Shown: positions 27,651 to 36,540 of the stretch, in pieces
How the letters are laid out: each line of letters opens with the position of its first letter
Position numbering within the stretch: the stretch's first letter is position 1
Notes under the pieces: model-generated
What the model saw: only the letters and a program-made list of their open reading frames with translations
The model's database searches: none
What the model was told of the DNA's origin: nothing
Origin: Microvirga rosea
GTDB lineage: Bacteria > Pseudomonadota > Alphaproteobacteria > Rhizobiales > Beijerinckiaceae
Assembly (NCBI RefSeq): GCF_020595095.1
Contig: NZ_JAJDOP010000003.1
Coordinates: forward strand, 372,001 to 436,000
DNA: 64,000 bases
Direction of reading: 5' to 3'
Program-made: the position numbers and the translations under genes

Positions 27651-29240
27651 GTGGGAAACACCGCTTCGAAATTCAGGGGCACAGCTTTGCCGAGCGATCC
27701 TTCATATGAGGCTGAGAGCCCTCAGCCTTCTCGCACGGCCTGGTTCCGACGAAATCTTTCTTCGACTCGCTGGCTTCAAACCTTCATCGTGCTTGTGTGC
27801 CTCGCCATTCTTGGTCTCGAGGGCTGGCGCGACTGGACCGAGTACGACAAGGCTCTGGACGACGCCCAGGTCCAGACGGCAAATCTCGCGCATTCCTTGA
27901 AGCAGCATGCCGAGGATACGTTCGAGATGACCGACTATGCTCTTGCGGCCGTCACCGAGATGCTTCAAGCGGGCGGTACATCAAGGGAAGAGATGGAGCA
28001 TCTCCATTCCATTCTCGTGAACCGGGTCGCCCTCCTGCCGCGGATAAGAGAAATCAGCGTCTACGGGTCGGAGGGCCAATGGCTTGCGAGTTCTTCGCAA
28101 GAACTGTTCCCCGACAAAAGCAGCCAGGCGGACAGCCCCTATTTTGCGCATCACCGCAACAACCTGAGCCGCCGCCCTTATTTTTCGCCGCCGGACCGGT
28201 CGCGCCCTCTGGGACAGCGAAACACGACGATCTCGCGCCGTTTCACGAACTCCAACGGATCCTTCGGGGGAATTGTCGTCGCAACGATAGACCCGAGCTA
28301 TTTCGCGAGATTTTACGCGCACTTCGTGATCGGGCGCCAAGGTGCCATCGTGCTTTTTGCGAAAGACGGGACGGTCATTTCTCGGTTCCCTTTCATAACG
28401 CAATTTACCGGCAGCGATCCCTCCAAGGTGTCCTCCATCATCGAGCAGATGGCGCCTGCTCCTTCCGGCAATAACCGCTTCGTATCGCCTCTCGATGGCA
28501 TCGACCGGATCACCGGATATGACAGCGGCGACCACTTTCCCTTCGTCGTCCTGGCGTCAGTCAGCTACGATGAAGCCATCGCCGATTGGCGAACGGAGGT
28601 CGTCGTCCGCGGCGCCGGCATCGGCCTGCTGGCCGGCGCGATCGGACTGCTCGGCTGGGGTCTCGTGACCCAGCTGAAACGACGGGAGAGCGCCGAAGCC
28701 AAGCTTGCCGTCCTGGCCAGAACGGACGGTCTCACGGGCTTAGGCAACCGTCGAAGCTTCGATGAGCGCTTGGCACAGGAATGGCGTCGGTCCGTCCGGG
28801 AAAAATCATCCCTCTCCCTCCTGCTGATCGATGTGGATCAATTCAAGCAATTCAACGACGTCTATGGACACCAGGCGGGCGACGACTGCCTGCGGGCGAT
28901 CGCTCGTGCCGTTGCGGGGATTGCACGCCGTCCAAGCGATCTGGCGGCGCGGTATGGTGGGGAAGAGTTCGTCCTGCTGCTCCCTGCCACTGCCGAGAAA
29001 GGGGCGGCGCAACTGGCCGAAGAACTCCGCTCCAGCGTCGAGGCATTAGGGCTTCCTCACTCGAGGAACGAACCTAAATGTGTCGTGACCGTCAGCGTGG
29101 GAACGGCGACACTCAACCCGCCGTCCGGCATTCCGAGCGAACGGGACAATGCCTTGGTCATGCTCGCCGACCACGCCCTGTACGACGCCAAGCGTCAGGG
29201 TCGCAACAAGGTCGTCATCGCCGCGAGAAACGCGGCCTGA
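27651..29240 (+). CDS. Membrane diguanylate cyclase with periplasmic Cache-like sensor
   Basis: A 529-residue protein: transmembrane helix at about 42-57, an extracytoplasmic Cache-like sensor (about 58-315), second transmembrane helix at about 321-340, and a C-terminal GGDEF domain. The active-site motif is GGEEF (436-440). The inhibitory I-site RPSD (427-430) lies five residues upstream, so feedback inhibition by c-di-GMP is expected. It should make c-di-GMP from two GTP in response to an external ligand. It starts with GTG at 27651. It follows the arabinose genes in the same direction but after a 328-bp gap, so co-regulation is not implied. Confidence 0.92.
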   Translation: MGNTASKFRGTALPSDPSYEAESPQPSRTAWFRRNLSSTRWLQTFIVLVCLAILGLEGWRDWTEYDKALDDAQVQTANLAHSLKQHAEDTFEMTDYALAAVTEMLQAGGTSREEMEHLHSILVNRVALLPRIREISVYGSEGQWLASSSQELFPDKSSQADSPYFAHHRNNLSRRPYFSPPDRSRPLGQRNTTISRRFTNSNGSFGGIVVATIDPSYFARFYAHFVIGRQGAIVLFAKDGTVISRFPFITQFTGSDPSKVSSIIEQMAPAPSGNNRFVSPLDGIDRITGYDSGDHFPFVVLASVSYDEAIADWRTEVVVRGAGIGLLAGAIGLLGWGLVTQLKRRESAEAKLAVLARTDGLTGLGNRRSFDERLAQEWRRSVREKSSLSLLLIDVDQFKQFNDVYGHQAGDDCLRAIARAVAGIARRPSDLAARYGGEEFVLLLPATAEKGAAQLAEELRSSVEALGLPHSRNEPKCVVTVSVGTATLNPPSGIPSERDNALVMLADHALYDAKRQGRNKVVIAARNAA

Positions 29241-29352
29241 GAGGGCATTCGTCCATCCAACTCAGCTGTCGCAATACAGCAGGAAAACCGCATAACGCCT
29301 TGGCTGTGCTATAGATTCTGTATGATCATTCAGACGCGAGGCGAGATTCGAA

Positions 29353-29429
29353 TGGCGACCCCGGCAGGGCTCGAACCTGCGACCTGCCGCTTAGAAGGCG
29401 GCTGCTCTATCCAGCTGAGCTACGGGGCC
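29353..29429 (-). tRNA. tRNA-Arg (TCT)
   Basis: A 77-nt cloverleaf on the minus strand. The acceptor stem GGCCCCG pairs with CGGGGTC (one G-T pair), the anticodon loop CTTCTAA gives TCT, the T-arm is present (GGTTCGAGCC), and CCA is encoded. It reads AGA codons. Confidence 0.95.
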
Positions 29430-29451
29430 GTGCCGCCGGCTTCTTCGACCC

Positions 29452-29757
29452 TTAGTGGGTCCAGGGGCCGACGCGGTTAAACTTGAAATTATCCGAATAG
29501 GACATGGTGCGCCGCTTTACCTCGTGCGGCTCCTCGACCCGGTAGGCGATCCCTTCGCGCTCGGCGTAGGCGATGGCTTCCTCTTTGGTATCGAACCACA
29601 GGCGAAGCTGCTGGCGCGTGTCGCCGGAGCTGGTCCAGCCCATGAGCGGCTCGATCTCGCGCGGCTTATCCTGCTCGAATACCAGCAGCCACTGCTTGGT
29701 GCGGGCGAGTCCGGACTGCGTGGCGGCTTTCGCGGGCTTGTAGATCCGTGCGGGCAT
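29452..29757 (-). CDS. ETC complex I accessory subunit (NDUFS4-like)
   Basis: A 101-residue small protein of the ETC complex I subunit conserved-region family, the bacterial counterpart of mitochondrial NDUFS4 (18 kDa). Recognisable segments are MPARIYKPAK, WLLVFEQDKP, PLMGWTSSGDTRQQL and NFKFNRVGPWTH at the C-terminus. It is thought to stabilise NADH dehydrogenase I near the NADH-binding module. It is a lone gene, away from nuo genes, between two tRNA genes; this isolation is usual in alphaproteobacteria. Confidence 0.9.
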   Translation of the reverse strand: MPARIYKPAKAATQSGLARTKQWLLVFEQDKPREIEPLMGWTSSGDTRQQLRLWFDTKEEAIAYAEREGIAYRVEEPHEVKRRTMSYSDNFKFNRVGPWTH

Positions 29758-29797
29758 CGGCTTTTCGATACTCTCTCAAAGGTCCTTCCCGGCGACA

Positions 29798-29874
29798 TGG
29801 TCGGGGCGGCAGGATTTGAACCCGCGACCCTCTGCTCCCAAAGCAGATGCGCTACCAGACTGCGCTACACCCCG
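29798..29874 (-). tRNA. tRNA-Pro (TGG)
   Basis: A 77-nt minus-strand cloverleaf: acceptor CGGGGTG with CGCCCCG, D-arm TAGCGCAGTCTGGTAGCGCA, anticodon loop TTTGGGA giving TGG, T-arm GGTTCAAATCC and encoded CCA. It reads CCA (and, by wobble, other CCN) proline codons. Confidence 0.95.
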
Positions 29875-29936
29875 CCTCAGTCACCGGAGAGGCTGTTGGC
29901 TATCACGAGGACCAACGTTCAGCAAGCACCTAGATG

Positions 29937-30392
29937 TCATCGCTTGAAAAGCGGATGATCTATCCGGTCGCCGGCTTTGATCCCGAGCCGGGCCGCAGTC
30001 CCCGCATTCAGCTCGAGGACAGCCAGAACCGGCTCACCGGAAGGAATGGTCCGGGTGGACAAGGGTTCCGTATTGGCCGCAATCCGGGCGATCGTTCCAT
30101 CCGGGCGGATGAACAGCATATCCAGGGGCAGATAGGTGTTCTGCATCCACATGGCGACCGGCTCCACGCGGCCGAAGTCGAACAGCATGCCTTGATTGGC
30201 AGGCATCGCCCGGCGGTACATGAGGCCCTGGGCCCGGTCCGCGTCGTTCCGGGCGACTTCCACCTGGAAACTCTGACGCTGCCCGCCCTGCGGGAGGATG
30301 GAGAGGGCCTCGAGCGCCTGCTGCGCCAAAGCAATACCGGAAGTCATCGCGCCGAAGACCAGCGCGATCGCAAGGGGACGCACAAACCGCAT
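29937..30392 (-). CDS. Secreted DUF192 protein
   Basis: A 151-residue DUF192 protein with a signal peptide (cleavage near ALAQQ). Family hallmarks are visible: RAQGLMYRRAMPANQGMLFDF (in two parts, RAQGLMYRR and GMLFDF), MWMQNTYLPLDMLFI, and VLELNAGTA near the end. Its molecular function is unknown. It starts 12 bp after the double cold-shock gene and is probably in the same transcript, a pairing often seen in Hyphomicrobiales. Confidence 0.88.
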   Translation of the reverse strand: MRFVRPLAIALVFGAMTSGIALAQQALEALSILPQGGQRQSFQVEVARNDADRAQGLMYRRAMPANQGMLFDFGRVEPVAMWMQNTYLPLDMLFIRPDGTIARIAANTEPLSTRTIPSGEPVLAVLELNAGTAARLGIKAGDRIDHPLFKR

Positions 30393-30404
30393 GATCGTCT
30401 ATCG

Positions 30405-31025
30405 TCAGTGTGAATGCGGCAGCGCCATGTCGGCGAGACGCACCTCGGCAGCCATAAGACCCTTCGATCCGTCGCCGAAGCGGACGAACACCCGCTCGCC
30501 CGGCTTGAGTTCGGCGATGCCGTAGCGCCGCAAGGTTTCCATGTGAACGAAAATGTCCGGCCGCCCCTCGCCTTGCGTCAGGAATCCGAAGCCCCGAAGC
30601 CGGTTGAACCACTTGACCACCGCAGGCTCGAGCCCGCTGGTCGGCACCACCTGCACATGCGTGCGAGGGAGCGGCAACTCGGACGGGTGAAGCGCCGTCG
30701 ACTCGTCCAGGGACAGGATGCGCAGGGCCTGCAATCCGCGGGGGCGTTGAACCGCCTCCACGACGATACGAGCGCCCTCATTGGCAGCCTGGTAGCCGTC
30801 GCGTCTCAGACACGTCACGTGGAGAAGCACATCGGGCATGCCGTTGTCGGGGACGATAAAGCCGAACCCCTTCGCGACGTCGAACCATTTGATTCGGCCG
30901 CTGACCTGGACAAGATCGAGGGATTTCTCCTCAGAGACACCGTCCGTCATCTCGCGACGGCCGTGTTCGACTGATGCTGCGTCTTCCCGCAAGTGGAAGA
31001 GATTGGCGCTGTAATCGTTATTCAT
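30405..31025 (-). CDS. Double cold-shock-domain protein
   Basis: A 206-residue protein with two cold-shock domains. The first has GRIKWFDVAKGFGFIVPD (about 39-56); the second has VVKWFNRLRGFGFLTQ (about 136-151) with the RNP-1-like KGFGFI / RGFGFL motifs, then a linker between them. Such proteins bind single-stranded RNA or DNA and may act as RNA chaperones. The start is uncertain: ATG at 31025 (MNNDYS) is used here, but ATG at 30950 (MTDGVSEEK) lies closer to the first domain, and neither has a strong ribosome-binding site. Confidence 0.87.
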   Translation of the reverse strand: MNNDYSANLFHLREDAASVEHGRREMTDGVSEEKSLDLVQVSGRIKWFDVAKGFGFIVPDNGMPDVLLHVTCLRRDGYQAANEGARIVVEAVQRPRGLQALRILSLDESTALHPSELPLPRTHVQVVPTSGLEPAVVKWFNRLRGFGFLTQGEGRPDIFVHMETLRRYGIAELKPGERVFVRFGDGSKGLMAAEVRLADMALPHSH

Positions 31026-31144
31026 GAAGAAACCCGCACTCGAATCAGAACCCCGACTCTTAACGAGAAGATAACATTGTCCTGAATCTGGGGAAGCATG
31101 AAACGACCATCGGGGGGGTATGTTTTTCTTAGCCGGCGAAAAGC

Positions 31145-31909
31145 CTAACGGCCGCCCGGAATGCATTCCGACAGGACAGGACCGATTTCCCCATGGATCA
31201 CAAGATCCGCGATCGGGTCGAGCGGGGTCGGCTCGCGGTTGAGAATAACGAGTTTCGCGCCGTTTTCCTTGGCCATTGCCGGAAGCGACGCTGCCGGATG
31301 GACGACCAGGGACGATCCGACGGTCAGAAACAGATCGCACGCCAATGTGAGCTTGAGAGCCTTGCGCATCGCGGATTCCGGCATCGCTTGACCGAATGAG
31401 ACGGTCGCGGATTTCACGATGCCGCCGCATGTTTCGCAGACCGGAGCTTCACCGCTCGCCTCGAAACGTGATCGGACCCAGCCGAGATCGTATCGCCGAC
31501 CACAGGAAAGGCACGTGGCGTACGTGCCGTTTCCGTGAAGCTCGATGACCTGCGTCTCCGGCACGCCCGAAGCCTGATGGAGGCCGTCGATGTTCTGCGT
31601 GATGATCCCCGGCATCCGCCCGGATTCGACCAGTGAGGCGAAGGCCTTGTGTCCCCGGCTGGGACGGGCGCCCCGATAGAGATCGTCCATGATGAATTTA
31701 CGCCGCCACGCCTCCTTCCGAGCTTCCTCGCTTTTCAGGTAGAGGTCGAACGGAATCGGCTTGTTCTTCATCCATGGACTGTCCGGAGAGCGGAAATCCG
31801 GGACGCCGCTCTCCGTCGAGATTCCGGCTCCCGTGAATCCCGCCACCACGGCGGCCTCGTCGATCAGTTCGCGCAGCAGAGCCATTGATTTTACGAGGGG
31901 ATCGGTCAT
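31145..31909 (-). CDS. Sir2-family NAD-dependent protein deacylase
   Basis: A 254-residue sirtuin with GAGISTESGVPDFRS (about 27-41), TQNIDGLH (104-111), the catalytic His125 in ELHGN, and four zinc-ligand cysteines (Cys133, Cys136, Cys158, Cys161). It removes acyl groups from lysines using NAD. No Tyr/Arg pair typical of a desuccinylase (SirT5 class) was identified. The start may be ATG 31909 (GAGG 3 nt upstream) or ATG 31918. The gene is divergent from the DUF1624 gene, with a short tandem repeat between. Confidence 0.9.
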   Translation of the reverse strand: MTDPLVKSMALLRELIDEAAVVAGFTGAGISTESGVPDFRSPDSPWMKNKPIPFDLYLKSEEARKEAWRRKFIMDDLYRGARPSRGHKAFASLVESGRMPGIITQNIDGLHQASGVPETQVIELHGNGTYATCLSCGRRYDLGWVRSRFEASGEAPVCETCGGIVKSATVSFGQAMPESAMRKALKLTLACDLFLTVGSSLVVHPAASLPAMAKENGAKLVILNREPTPLDPIADLVIHGEIGPVLSECIPGGR

Positions 31910-31928
31910 GAACCTCATATAGGGCGTT

Positions 31929-31955
31929 CTTTGCCCTTTGCCCTTTGCCCTGCCC
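31929..31955. repeat. Short tandem heptamer repeat (TTTGCCC)n
   Basis: Three adjacent copies of TTTGCCC followed by a partial TGCCC lie in the gap between the divergent sirtuin and DUF1624 genes. The array is in the likely 5' leader or promoter of either gene, where slipped-strand length change could alter expression. That effect is speculative at this copy number. Confidence 0.6.
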
Positions 31956-31977
31956 TCTTCGTCGACGGGACCCTCGC

Positions 31978-32958
31978 GTGACGACATTTTCGCCCCCGGC
32001 CGCCACGGTCGCAAAACAACGCTGGGACATCCTCGATGTGGCCCGCGGTCTCGCGATTCTGGCCATGGTCGTCTACCATTTCAGCTGGGACCTGAGCTTC
32101 CTCAAGCTCATCGCCGCGGATATCGTCGCGATACCCGCTTGGCGCTGGTTTGCCCGGTGCATTGCCGGATCCTTCCTGTTTCTCTCTGGGATCGGGCTCG
32201 TGCTTGCCCACGCCCAAGGAATGCGATGGAGAGCCTTTCTGCGGCGCCTTGCCAAAGTCGGCGGCGCGGCCGTGCTGATTACCGTTGCGACCTACTTCGC
32301 CTTTCCGGACAGCTTCATATTCTTCGGCATTCTGCATTGCATTGCCGTCTCGGGCGTTCTGGCTCTCCCGTTTCTCCGGCTTCCCCCCCTGCTCGTCCTC
32401 CTCTTCGCCGCCTTTTGCCTCGCGGCGCCCTGGCTCTTCACCAGTCCGGCGCTCGACCAGCCGTGGCTCGACTGGCTGGGTCTCGGCAGTACCGATCCCG
32501 TGACCAACGACTACGTGCCGATTTTTCCGTGGTTCGGTCTCGTTTTAGCCGGCGTGGCGGCCGGGAAGGCCCTGACTTCGCGCCCGGAGATACTCCGTCT
32601 GGCCCAGTGGCGGGCAAGGGACCGCCTGTCCGGAGGCTTGAAATGGGCAGGCCGCAAGAGCCTGCCGATCTATCTGATCCATCAGGTCGTGCTGCTTGGG
32701 CTTCTCTATGGGGTGCTGCAGGTCACCGGGCCCAGTCCCATGGCGGAGGCCCGCCCCTTCGTCGCCGAGTGCGAAGCGAGCTGCCTGTCGCAGAACGGCC
32801 AGCCGGGCACGTGCAAGGCCCTTTGTTCGTGTGTGGCCAACGAATTGCGGCACAGCGATCTGTGGAGCAAGGTCCTGGGCGAGAATGTGGGGCCGGACGA
32901 TCAAACCCGCATTTCCCGAACCGCCCAGCAATGCCTGCGTCAAACGGAGCCTCGGTGA
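31978..32958 (+). CDS. DUF1624/heparan-alpha-glucosaminide acetyltransferase-like membrane protein
   Basis: A 326-residue integral membrane protein. It opens with RWDILDVARGLAILAMVVYH (about 16-35), typical of DUF1624/HGSNAT-type and related acyltransferases, and has about seven hydrophobic segments. The GTG at 31978 is the preferred start. A Cys-rich C-terminal tail after the last helix (about 265-290: CEASC, CKALCSC) is unusual for an acyltransferase core and might bind metal or form disulfides. Substrate unknown. Confidence 0.8.
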   Translation: MTTFSPPAATVAKQRWDILDVARGLAILAMVVYHFSWDLSFLKLIAADIVAIPAWRWFARCIAGSFLFLSGIGLVLAHAQGMRWRAFLRRLAKVGGAAVLITVATYFAFPDSFIFFGILHCIAVSGVLALPFLRLPPLLVLLFAAFCLAAPWLFTSPALDQPWLDWLGLGSTDPVTNDYVPIFPWFGLVLAGVAAGKALTSRPEILRLAQWRARDRLSGGLKWAGRKSLPIYLIHQVVLLGLLYGVLQVTGPSPMAEARPFVAECEASCLSQNGQPGTCKALCSCVANELRHSDLWSKVLGENVGPDDQTRISRTAQQCLRQTEPR

Positions 32959-32970
32959 CGCATTCGTGGA

Positions 32971-33486
32971 TCACTCCGCGTTGGCGGGAATGGGATAGCT
33001 GTCGAAGGTTTTGAGTGTTTTCAGCACGAATGTCGTGTGAATTCGAGCGATCCCCAGCTGCGGATCGGCGAGAAGCTCCTCGGTCATCTCTTCGTAAGCC
33101 GCCAGCGTCGGCGCCAGAATGCGAGCGATGTAGTCATACTCGCCATTGACGAGTTGAAGCTCGACAACCGACGGATGCCGGCAGAGAGCCTCCTCCAACC
33201 GACGCCGCATCGCCGTGGAAGGATCCCGGACGGCGATACCCGTCATCGCAATGATGTCATGGCCGAGAGCCACAGGGTCGACGAGGGCGGCATAGCCACG
33301 GATGATCCCCTTCTCCTCCAGCCTCCGGACCCGTTCCAGGCAGGGCCTCGCGGAGAGGCCGACCTGTTCCGAGAGCGCCTGATAGGTCACGCGACCATTG
33401 GCGCTGATGGCTTTGAGGATCGACAGATCGATCCGGTCGAGACTCGCCTTGCGTGTCCCGCTGAGCGGCTTGGTTGTCGTCTTCAT
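32971..33486 (-). CDS. Lrp/AsnC-family regulator
   Basis: A 171-residue Lrp/AsnC protein: N-terminal HTH (LDRIDLSILKAISANGRVTY, then LSEQVGLSARPCLERVRRLE) and a C-terminal RAM ligand-binding domain (VVELQLVNGEYDYIARI). It probably senses an amino acid. It is divergent from the KDPGal aldolase gene with about 200 bp between, so regulation of that gene is possible but not shown. ATG at 33486 (MKTTTK) is used; a longer frame to 33627 adds no recognisable sequence. Confidence 0.9.
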   Translation of the reverse strand: MKTTTKPLSGTRKASLDRIDLSILKAISANGRVTYQALSEQVGLSARPCLERVRRLEEKGIIRGYAALVDPVALGHDIIAMTGIAVRDPSTAMRRRLEEALCRHPSVVELQLVNGEYDYIARILAPTLAAYEEMTEELLADPQLGIARIHTTFVLKTLKTFDSYPIPANAE

Positions 33487-33687
33487 GATGGCGTTTCGAC
33501 CGGTTGAACCTTCGCTCGTGTTATCGGGTGCGTTTAAGGTGCAGGTCTCTATCTCAAGCTCTCGATTGGGCAAAGCCCCGACCTTTCGCGCGATCCCGGA
33601 GTTGAAAGCTGGTGCGAACTCCGCCACCTATGGAGCCGAAGGCGGATCGTGCCAACGTCGCCAGGACGCTAGGAAAAGGGGACCACC

Positions 33688-34314
33688 TTGTTTCGGGATT
33701 ACCTAACTGATCTTCCGCTGATCGCGATCCTGCGCGGCCTGCGGCCGGAGAGCGCGGAGGCCACCGGCCATGCGCTGGTCGAGGCAGGCTTTCGGATCAT
33801 CGAGGTGCCGTTGAACTCGCCCGACCCGTTCCGGAGCATCGAGATCCTTGCCAAGGCGATGCCATCCGAGGTGCTGGTCGGAGCTGGAACCGTTCTCGAC
33901 ACGGAAAAGGTCGATGGCGTCCGCGACGTGGGCGGCAAGCTTATCGTCATGCCTCATGCCGACCTGGAGGTGATCCGACGGGCCAAGCAGCATGGGATGG
34001 CCTGCACTCCGGGCGTCGCGACACCGACCGAGGCGTTTGCGGCCCTGAAGGCGGGCGCCGACGCCATCAAGATCTTTCCCGCCGAGGCAGCGCCTCCGCC
34101 CGTGGTGAAAGCGTGGCGCGCGGTTCTGCCGAAAGATGCCATTGTCGTGCCGGTGGGCGGTATCAAGCCCGAGACGATGAAGGGCTACGTCGAAGCAGGT
34201 GCCGACGGATTCGGGCTGGGCTCGGCCCTGTATACTCCAGCTATGTCTGTCGAGGATATCGGCCGCAATGCGCGGGCTTTCGCCACCGCCTGGCGGGATC
34301 TGCGCCGCGAATGA
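33688..34314 (+). CDS. dgoA: 2-dehydro-3-deoxy-6-phosphogalactonate aldolase
   Basis: A 208-residue KDPG/KDPGal aldolase. The Schiff-base lysine is Lys128 (AIKIFPAE), with Glu39 in IEVPLNSPDPF; this last segment is typical of the galactonate branch (DgoA) rather than of Eda. It splits 2-keto-3-deoxy-6-phosphogalactonate to pyruvate and glyceraldehyde 3-phosphate. It starts with TTG at 33688 after AAAAGGGG, and its stop overlaps the next gene (ATGA). No other De Ley-Doudoroff genes are in the window. Confidence 0.88.
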   Translation: MFRDYLTDLPLIAILRGLRPESAEATGHALVEAGFRIIEVPLNSPDPFRSIEILAKAMPSEVLVGAGTVLDTEKVDGVRDVGGKLIVMPHADLEVIRRAKQHGMACTPGVATPTEAFAALKAGADAIKIFPAEAAPPPVVKAWRAVLPKDAIVVPVGGIKPETMKGYVEAGADGFGLGSALYTPAMSVEDIGRNARAFATAWRDLRRE

Positions 34315-35312
34315 GCTGGCTGGTCCAGCCACGCCTCGTCAACGGCCCCTTCGACGATCCGGGCCTTTATCTCGATTTCCGCTTCGGACGGCGCGCCATG
34401 CTGTTCGATTTGGGCGATCTCGGTTCCTTATCGCCCCGGGAATTGCTGCGCGTCAGCCATGTGTTCGTGTCTCACGCGCATGTGGATCACTTCATCGGGT
34501 TCGACCGTCTTCTGCGCCTGTGTCTTCACAGGCCAGGCCCGCTTCATCTCGTCGGACCGCCCGGCTTCATCGATCATGTGGAGCATAAACTTCGGGGATA
34601 CACCTGGAACCTGATCGACGAGAGCTCCGTCGATTTTCAGGTTCATGTCGGCGAGTTCAACGGCTTGATCCTTGACCGTTTCGCCGTGTTTTCCGCCCAG
34701 CACGTCTTTGAGCGCTGGGAAGGACAACCGCCGGAACTTCCGTCAGGTGTCGTCTATGCCGACGACGATCTGCGCATCGAGGCGACGGCGCTCGACCATG
34801 GAATTCCATCCCTGGCCTTCGGCCTGCGAGAAACCCGGAGGGTCAATGTCCGACGCGGTGTTCTCGAAACGCTCCGATTGCCCAAGGGTCCTTGGCTCAA
34901 TGAGGCAAAACAGCTTCTTCGCGCCGGCCGTGAGGACGCTGTGGTCCAGATTCCCGGCAAAGGTCCCGCGGAGCTGGCAACGCTGAAGGATTCGATCTTC
35001 CTGACAGGTCCGGGACAGTCCCTTGCCTATGTGACGGACGCGGCCCCGACGCCAGAAAACGCGGAGAAGATTCTCTCGCTCGCCGCACAGGTGGACCAGC
35101 TGTTTATCGAGGCCGTCTTCCCGGAACGCGATCGTCGTCTCGCGGAAGCGGCGCTTCACCTGACAGCGACGGAAGCTGGACGCCTCGCCCGTAAGGCGGG
35201 AGTCAAACGCCTCAACGTCTTCCATCATTCGGCGCGCTATATCGAAACGCCGGATGCCCTGCGTGTCGAAGCGCTCGATGCCTTTCATGAGCCGACCGAC
35301 ACTCCGGCGTGA
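34311..35312 (+). CDS. Metallo-beta-lactamase-fold hydrolase (RNase Z-like)
   Basis: A 333-residue MBL-fold protein with the metal-binding motif HAHVDH (55-60) and later His/Asp positions (ALDHGIPSLAFGL; VFHHSARY at the end). Overall layout resembles RNase Z/ElaC relatives, but it is not clearly the tRNA 3' processing enzyme. It overlaps the KDPGal aldolase stop by ATGA, so the two are co-translated. The substrate cannot be read from sequence. Confidence 0.82.
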   Translation: MSWLVQPRLVNGPFDDPGLYLDFRFGRRAMLFDLGDLGSLSPRELLRVSHVFVSHAHVDHFIGFDRLLRLCLHRPGPLHLVGPPGFIDHVEHKLRGYTWNLIDESSVDFQVHVGEFNGLILDRFAVFSAQHVFERWEGQPPELPSGVVYADDDLRIEATALDHGIPSLAFGLRETRRVNVRRGVLETLRLPKGPWLNEAKQLLRAGREDAVVQIPGKGPAELATLKDSIFLTGPGQSLAYVTDAAPTPENAEKILSLAAQVDQLFIEAVFPERDRRLAEAALHLTATEAGRLARKAGVKRLNVFHHSARYIETPDALRVEALDAFHEPTDTPA

Positions 35313-35411
35313 CCGAAGCGAGGGCCTAGCGCTCCATGCCATGCGCGGCCAAGAGTCGAGCCATGCAGCGCAAGGCTTGCGGAGCATTCCGATCGGCGCT
35401 TGGATCTTCCC

Positions 35412-35969
35412 ATGAAGCCCATCCGCACTCCCGTTCCCCTCCTGGCGATTTTCCTGGTGTTCTTCAGGATCGGGCTCTTCAGCTTCGGCGGAGGACTATC
35501 GGGCTGGATCTATCGGGAGGTGGTGACGCTGCGCGGCTGGATGAGCGATTCCGATTTCCTGTCCGGCCTCGCTTTGGGCCAGGTCCTCCCGGGAGCGAAT
35601 GTCACGAACCTGTCCGTCTATATCGGGCAGCAGCTTCGTGGCCCCGCCGGCGCATTCTGTGCCGTTCTCGGTCTGCTCACCGGTCCGTTCTTCGCCGTTA
35701 TCGGCCTTGCGGTCGCCTATGACCGAGTCGTTGACATGCCCTGGATCCAGAACGCGATGAGCGGCGCCGCTGCCGCGGCGATCGGGCTTCTTCTCATCGT
35801 GGCCGTGAAGGGGGCCTATCAGGCGAGCCGCCGCCTCACGTCGTTCGGGATCCTGGCCGCAACCTTCGTGACTGTCGGGCTCCTGCAGTGGCCCCTGGTT
35901 CCGGTGGTGCTCTGCCTCGCACCCGTGTCGGTCACCCTTGCTTGGCCGAGGACGGGCTCCGATGCGTGA
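35412..35969 (+). CDS. Chromate transporter, N-terminal half-type (short ChrA)
   Basis: A 185-residue membrane protein of the chromate transporter family, with the FRIGLFSFGGG motif (about 18-28) and LGQVLPGANVTN. It represents one half of the long ChrA and pairs with the next gene, overlapping by 8 bp. Short-chain pairs export chromate or related oxyanions as heterodimers in characterised cases; the actual substrate here is untested. Confidence 0.87.
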   Translation: MKPIRTPVPLLAIFLVFFRIGLFSFGGGLSGWIYREVVTLRGWMSDSDFLSGLALGQVLPGANVTNLSVYIGQQLRGPAGAFCAVLGLLTGPFFAVIGLAVAYDRVVDMPWIQNAMSGAAAAAIGLLLIVAVKGAYQASRRLTSFGILAATFVTVGLLQWPLVPVVLCLAPVSVTLAWPRTGSDA

Positions 35970-36507
35970 AAATCCACTCTGGACTCTGGTGGTGGTCTTC
36001 GTGCCCTTCTCCCTCGTCTCCATTGGAGGCGGGCCGAGCATCTTTGCAGGGATTCAGCACCAATCCGTCGCGGTTTACCGCTGGGTCACCGCCCGCGAAT
36101 TCGTCGATCTATTCGCGATCGCAAGGGCCGCGCCCGGCCCAGGCTCGATGCTGGTGACCCTTTTGGGGTGGAAGGTCGCCGGCTGGAGCGGCGCCATCGT
36201 GGCGACACTCGCCCTGTTCGTCCCGTCATCCCTTCTCTGCTACGGCGTGTCGAAGATGTGGAATCATTATCGCGGGCGGCACTGGCATACGGCTCTCGAG
36301 AACGGCCTCGCGCCCATCGGCGCCGGTCTCATCCTAGCAGGCGTTTTTGCCATTTTCCGGGTTGCCGGCGCAGGATTGCTGTCCTGGGCAATTGCCGGAG
36401 TCTCCGCGCTGATTTTGGCGTGGCGGCCGAAGCTCAGCCCGTTGCTCGTGCTTCTCGGCGGGGCGGTGACCTTCGCGGCGGTCCAGGCGGGACTTCTCCG
36501 GATTTGA
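35962..36507 (+). CDS. Chromate transporter, second half-type (short ChrA)
   Basis: A 181-residue partner of the preceding gene, with the related FVPFSLVSIGGGPS opening (about 13-26) and ARAAPGPGSMLVTLLGWKVAG. The ATG at 35962 overlaps the upstream gene by 8 bp. The two half-proteins face opposite ways in known short-chain pairs, giving the pseudo-symmetry of full-length ChrA. Confidence 0.87.
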   Translation: MRENPLWTLVVVFVPFSLVSIGGGPSIFAGIQHQSVAVYRWVTAREFVDLFAIARAAPGPGSMLVTLLGWKVAGWSGAIVATLALFVPSSLLCYGVSKMWNHYRGRHWHTALENGLAPIGAGLILAGVFAIFRVAGAGLLSWAIAGVSALILAWRPKLSPLLVLLGGAVTFAAVQAGLLRI

Positions 36508-36540
36508 GCGCTCGGGGAATCGCACGACGATGATCCTGCC

